DNA of 9,174 nt from an uncultured Akkermansia sp. (GTDB taxonomy: Bacteria > Verrucomicrobiota > Verrucomicrobiia > Verrucomicrobiales > Akkermansiaceae): contig CAAFXA010000503.1 in NCBI GenBank assembly GCA_900766865.1, positions 1-9,174 on the forward strand. The letters are read 5' to 3'. The translations under genes were made by a program, and so were the position numbers. Below, in pieces: positions 7,058-9,174 of the stretch. Numbering within the stretch: the first letter of the stretch is position 1; every line of letters starts with the position of its first letter. The notes under the pieces were generated by a model, which saw nothing but the letters and a program-made list of their open reading frames with translations, made no database searches and was not told the DNA's origin.

Positions 7058-7067
7058 ATACTGCGTT

Positions 7068-7487
7068 ATGTTAAAAGGCATTTCTCCTGTAATTTCTCCA
7101 GAGTTGCTCAAAATCCTGGCCGAAATGGGCCATGGCGATGAGATTGTGTTCTCCGATGCCCACTTCCCGGGCCACACCTTCAACAGCACCGTCGTGCGTG
7201 CAGACGGACTCGGCGTGGATACCCTGCTGGCCGGCCTCATTCCGCTCTTCGAACTGGATGCCTACGCCACCCCCGTGGTGATGATGCAGGCTGTACCCGG
7301 CGACACTCTCGACCCCGCCGTGGAAGCAAAATACCGCGCAGCTCTGGGATACGAGGGCGAAATTGAGCGCGAGGAGCGCTACGCCTTCTACGAGCGCGCC
7401 AAAAAGGCCTACGCCGTTGTGGTTACAGGCGAGACCGCCAAGTATGGCAACATCATCCTGAAGAAGGGTGTAACCCCTGTTTGCTGA
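7068..7487 (+). CDS. fucU: L-fucose mutarotase
   Basis: FucU (RbsD/FucU family) interconverts the alpha and beta anomers of L-fucose in the cytoplasm, speeding its entry into fucose breakdown or salvage. The 139-residue product is very close in length and motif order to E. coli Fuc[19 protein letters not shown] (9-26) with the catalytic-type H22, FSDAHFPGH (28-36), RADG (44-47), PLFELDAYA (59-67), EGDTLDP-like PGDTLDP (77-83), [11 protein letters not shown] (104-114) and the C-terminal [12 protein letters not shown] (126-137) that completes the pocket. The start is set at 7068 because similarity begins with this Met and a promoter overlaps the sequence just upstream; an open frame back to 6915 has no support. 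It is first in a tight plus-strand run. No other fucose catabolism gene (fucI, fucK, fucA) is in the window, though a GT10 glycosyltransferase gene lies 6 kb away. Confidence 0.95.
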   Translation: MLKGISPVISPELLKILAEMGHGDEIVFSDAHFPGHTFNSTVVRADGLGVDTLLAGLIPLFELDAYATPVVMMQAVPGDTLDPAVEAKYRAALGYEGEIEREERYAFYERAKKAYAVVVTGETAKYGNIILKKGVTPVC

Positions 7488-7494
7488 GTCGGCC

Positions 7495-7947
7495 GTGTAC
7501 CGCATCTGCAAAACCATAGAACTGGAGAGCGGGCACCTGCTCTCCAAGCACCCCGGCAGCTGCGCGTTCCCTCATGGGCACACGCGCAGCGTCGAGCTTG
7601 TTTTCGCCGCTGAAACGCTGGACGAAAACGACATGGTGCTGGACTTCAAAGCCATTAAGGAGTTGATGGGCGAGTTTCTGGAGCAGTTCGACCATTCGCT
7701 CTGCATGAACACCGCCGATCCTCACTACGAGGAATTCCGCCGCATATACGGCGAGCGCATCATCCCCTTCGACCGCCAGGACCCCACCAGCGAGGCCATG
7801 GCACACACAGTTTTCCGTTATGCCCAGGCAGCTTTGGCTAACGCCTCGCAGGGCATCGGCACCTCGTATCCCGTTCGCAGCTGCGTGCGCCTGGAGCGAG
7901 TGCGCGTGTGGGAGACATCCTCCAGCTGGGCGGAATACGGCGAATAA
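7495..7947 (+). CDS. queD: 6-carboxy-5,6,7,8-tetrahydropterin synthase (QueD/PTPS family)
   Basis: QueD converts 7,8-dihydroneopterin triphosphate to 6-carboxytetrahydropterin, an early step towards the 7-deazaguanine precursor of queuosine in tRNA. The 150-residue protein has the zinc ligands H14 (SGHLL), H27 and H29 (HGH), and the catalytic C23 in the CxxxHGH spacing (23-29) typical of QueD rather than of animal PTPS. It also has DF at 50-51, the DH pair 66-67, PTSEAMA (97-103) with the pterin-side Glu, and the terminal VWETSSSWAEY (138-148). The usual LDHxxLN is changed to FDHSLCMN. The start is the GTG at 7495, 7 bp after the fucU stop and the first start codon in the frame; no ribosome site is seen, so it is probably translated by coupling. 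The family is sure; a role in folate or other pterin metabolism instead of queuosine cannot be ruled out, since no queC, queE or queF is nearby. Confidence 0.92.
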   Translation: MYRICKTIELESGHLLSKHPGSCAFPHGHTRSVELVFAAETLDENDMVLDFKAIKELMGEFLEQFDHSLCMNTADPHYEEFRRIYGERIIPFDRQDPTSEAMAHTVFRYAQAALANASQGIGTSYPVRSCVRLERVRVWETSSSWAEYGE

Positions 7948-7958
7948 TTTCCCGACTC

Positions 7959-8615
7959 ATGGAAAAACACTGGCTCAGGCAATCGGCGGAAAACCGGGAT
8001 ATCATCATCTTCCTGCTGGGGTGGGCTGCCACGCCAAATGCCGTTTGCCACATCACCCCGCCGGGGTATGATGTATTGGCCTGCCACAACCATTGCGGGG
8101 AGCCCGAAATATTCAATCCCGAAGACTTTGCGCGCTACCGCCGCATTTACCTTTTTGCATGGTCCTTCGGCGTATGGGTGGCCGAACAGAGCTGCCGGGA
8201 ACTCCCCCTGTACCGCGCCGTTGCACTGAATGGCACCCCCTTCCCCGTAGACCCGCTCTGGGGCATGCGGCTCAAGGTGGTGCTGCGCAGCATGCAAACT
8301 ATTGCACGCAATGGGGGAGAAAACACCTTTGCCGCAGCCGGAGAGGCAGCAGAAGGCCGCTACATACCCTCCGGCCCCTACCCCGACCGTACGGCAGAAG
8401 AAAAGGTTGATGAGCTGCTCAACCTCTCCGAACGAGCCAAAGCATACTCGGCTGCACACCTCACCTGGCACAAAGCCTACATTGCAGATAAGGACGAAAT
8501 CTTTCCTCCCGCCCGCATGCGCGACTACTGGGGCACGATAGGCCTGGGCACAGAGTTCGACAGCTACCACTACCCCTTTACCTCCCCGGACATCGTTCTC
8601 AACGAATTGATGTAG
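7959..8615 (+). CDS. bioG: Pimeloyl-[acyl-carrier protein] methyl ester esterase, BioG type
   Basis: BioG is one of several unrelated-looking alpha/beta-hydrolases that replace BioH in biotin synthesis: it removes the methyl group from pimeloyl-ACP methyl ester, ending pimelate chain elongation. The 218-residue protein shows the family hallmarks: GWAATP (21-26) near the oxyanion hole, the nucleophile S69 in AWSFGVW (67-73, typical of BioG), VALNGTPFPVD (88-98), and a plausible triad completed by D179 (in DKDEIFPP) and H204 (in SYHYPF). There is no signal peptide. The start is set at the ATG 7959, 11 bp after the queD stop. An upstream ATG at 7908 would overlap queD by 40 bp and adds residues not expected for the family. 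It is last in the run and followed by a weak terminator. bioG usually sits beside bioC or bioF, neither of which is here. Confidence is high for family, good for function. Confidence 0.88.
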   Translation: MEKHWLRQSAENRDIIIFLLGWAATPNAVCHITPPGYDVLACHNHCGEPEIFNPEDFARYRRIYLFAWSFGVWVAEQSCRELPLYRAVALNGTPFPVDPLWGMRLKVVLRSMQTIARNGGENTFAAAGEAAEGRYIPSGPYPDRTAEEKVDELLNLSERAKAYSAAHLTWHKAYIADKDEIFPPARMRDYWGTIGLGTEFDSYHYPFTSPDIVLNELM

Positions 8616-8619
8616 TTCC

Positions 8620-8642
8620 ACAGAATCTCAGCTTCTGTTTTT
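8620..8642 (+). terminator. Weak intrinsic terminator after bioG
   Basis: ACAGAA (8620-8625) and TTCTGT (8633-8638) pair perfectly around a 7-nt loop and run directly into TTTTT (8638-8642), starting 5 bp after the bioG stop. The stem is short and AT-rich, so termination may be partial. The rest of the 139-bp gap up to the next gene shows only the promoter at 8710-8737. Confidence 0.45.
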
Positions 8643-8709
8643 GACATGTCTGTCGCTATTGGCAGGCAGGTGTGCGCGTCAGTTTGTCCCGGGCTGTCGC
8701 ACTTGCCGC

Positions 8710-8737
8710 TTGCCAGAGAAAGATTTTCTGGTAGAAT
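8710..8737 (+). promoter_or_regulatory. Predicted promoter of the HAD phosphatase gene
   Basis: TTGCCA (8710-8715), a 16-bp spacer and TAGAAT (8732-8737) repeat exactly the boxes and spacing found before fucU. Transcription would start near 8744, leaving a leader of about 11 nt before the ATG at 8755, with a T-run and no Shine-Dalgarno sequence in front of the start codon. Confidence 0.6.
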
Positions 8738-8754
8738 ACGCGGACTCACTTTTT

Positions 8755-9174
8755 ATGCTCAAGGGAATCATATTCGACATGGACGGCACGCTGGGCGACA
8801 CGCTCACACTGTGCATTGAGTCGTACCGCAGCAGCGTGCTCGAACTCACGGGGCAGACGCCATCGGTTGAGGAGGTCGTCTGCCACTTCGGTCTGAGCGA
8901 CCGCGGCGTACTGGGTGCCCTGCTGGGCATTAACCCGGATGCACCGGAACTCCCGATAGATACCTTTGTGCGCCTGTACTGCGAGCGCCATGATGAGCTG
9001 GCACCGGCTGCATTCCCGGGAGCCGTGGAATTACTGAAAAGCCTTAAAGCCCGCGGGCTGAAGCTTGCTCTGCTCACCGGCAAGGAGCATTACACCGCCG
9101 AGCCCACCTTGCAGAAGTTCGGAATGGAGGGGTTGTTTGACCTGCTGCTCTACGGAGACCCGTATTATAACGCC
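8755..9174 (+). CDS. HAD-superfamily hydrolase, phosphoglycolate phosphatase-like (3' end outside window)
   Basis: Only the first 140 codons are in the window; the frame is open to the edge. The HAD motif I is complete (IIFDMDGTLGDT, 5-16) with nucleophile D8 and acid D10. Motif II is LLTGK (106-110) with T108, where Gph-like enzymes usually have T-N or T-S. Between them lies a helical cap of about 75 residues (about 16-88), followed by FPGAVELLKSLKARG (87-101), the usual core helix before motif II. This is the layout of the Gph/beta-phosphoglucomutase-like subfamily, which removes phosphate from small molecules such as 2-phosphoglycolate or sugar phosphates in the cytoplasm. Motifs III and IV (Lys and the GDxxxD acids) would lie beyond the edge, so activity cannot be judged. 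The start is the ATG just behind a good promoter; no ribosome site is visible. The substrate is not predictable from this fragment. Confidence 0.85.
   Translation, partial: MLKGIIFDMDGTLGDTLTLCIESYRSSVLELTGQTPSVEEVVCHFGLSDRGVLGALLGINPDAPELPIDTFVRLYCERHDELAPAAFPGAVELLKSLKARGLKLALLTGKEHYTAEPTLQKFGMEGLFDLLLYGDPYYNA

Noticed and set aside
6915..7067. A longer N-terminus for FucU (51 extra codons)
   Set aside because: FucU similarity begins at the Met at 7068, the predicted promoter lies inside the extension, and the extension crosses one palindrome (6942-6958) and the 6988-7001 palindrome.
7908..7958. An upstream ATG for bioG
   Set aside because: It would overlap queD by 40 bp and adds 17 residues outside the family's usual start; the ATG at 7959 gives normal spacing and length.
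7818..8621. A 267-codon minus-strand open frame opposite bioG
   Set aside because: No motif, and it conflicts with BioG, whose catalytic residues are clear.

Overview
The window looks like ordinary chromosomal DNA of a moderately GC-rich Gram-negative bacterium. It holds eight genes, one of them cut by the right edge, and three clear or probable terminators. The long three-domain form of IspG, the short or absent mRNA leaders, a PiT-PhoU-like phosphate transporter and a lipoprotein suggest the Planctomycetes-Verrucomicrobia-Chlamydiae or Bacteroidetes side of bacteria. My best guess is a verrucomicrobial (Akkermansia-like) genome. That is an inference from gene types, not from a search. No mobile element, CRISPR array, tRNA or rRNA was seen.

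Layout. 68-2952 (minus strand): an ispG transcript with a well-formed promoter, followed 33 bp later by a GT10-type (fucosyltransferase-like) glycosyltransferase gene, ending at a strong intrinsic terminator. 2982-4639 (plus strand): from a back-to-back promoter, a proline/threonine-rich lipoprotein gene and a prephenate dehydrogenase gene (tyrA) 6 bp apart, ending at a very strong hairpin shared with the convergent gene. 4654-6882 (minus): a PiT-family phosphate transporter with a C-terminal PhoU-like domain. 6883-7067: a divergent control region with two perfect palindromes. 7030-8642 (plus): a tight three-gene run, fucU (L-fucose mutarotase), queD (6-carboxytetrahydropterin synthase) and bioG (pimeloyl-ACP methyl ester esterase), closed by a weak terminator. 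8710-9174 (plus): a new promoter and the N-terminal 140 residues of a HAD-superfamily phosphatase.

How the genes relate. Most are housekeeping steps in unrelated pathways: isoprenoids, tyrosine, phosphate uptake, queuosine, biotin. GT10 and fucU both point to fucose, but they sit in separate transcripts about 6 kb apart. The most striking pattern is at gene starts. ispG, fucU and the HAD gene each have a TTGnnA box, a 16-17 bp spacer and an identical TAGAAT box, and the start codon lies only about 0-11 nt after the predicted transcription start, with no Shine-Dalgarno sequence. I see no convincing new multi-gene system here.
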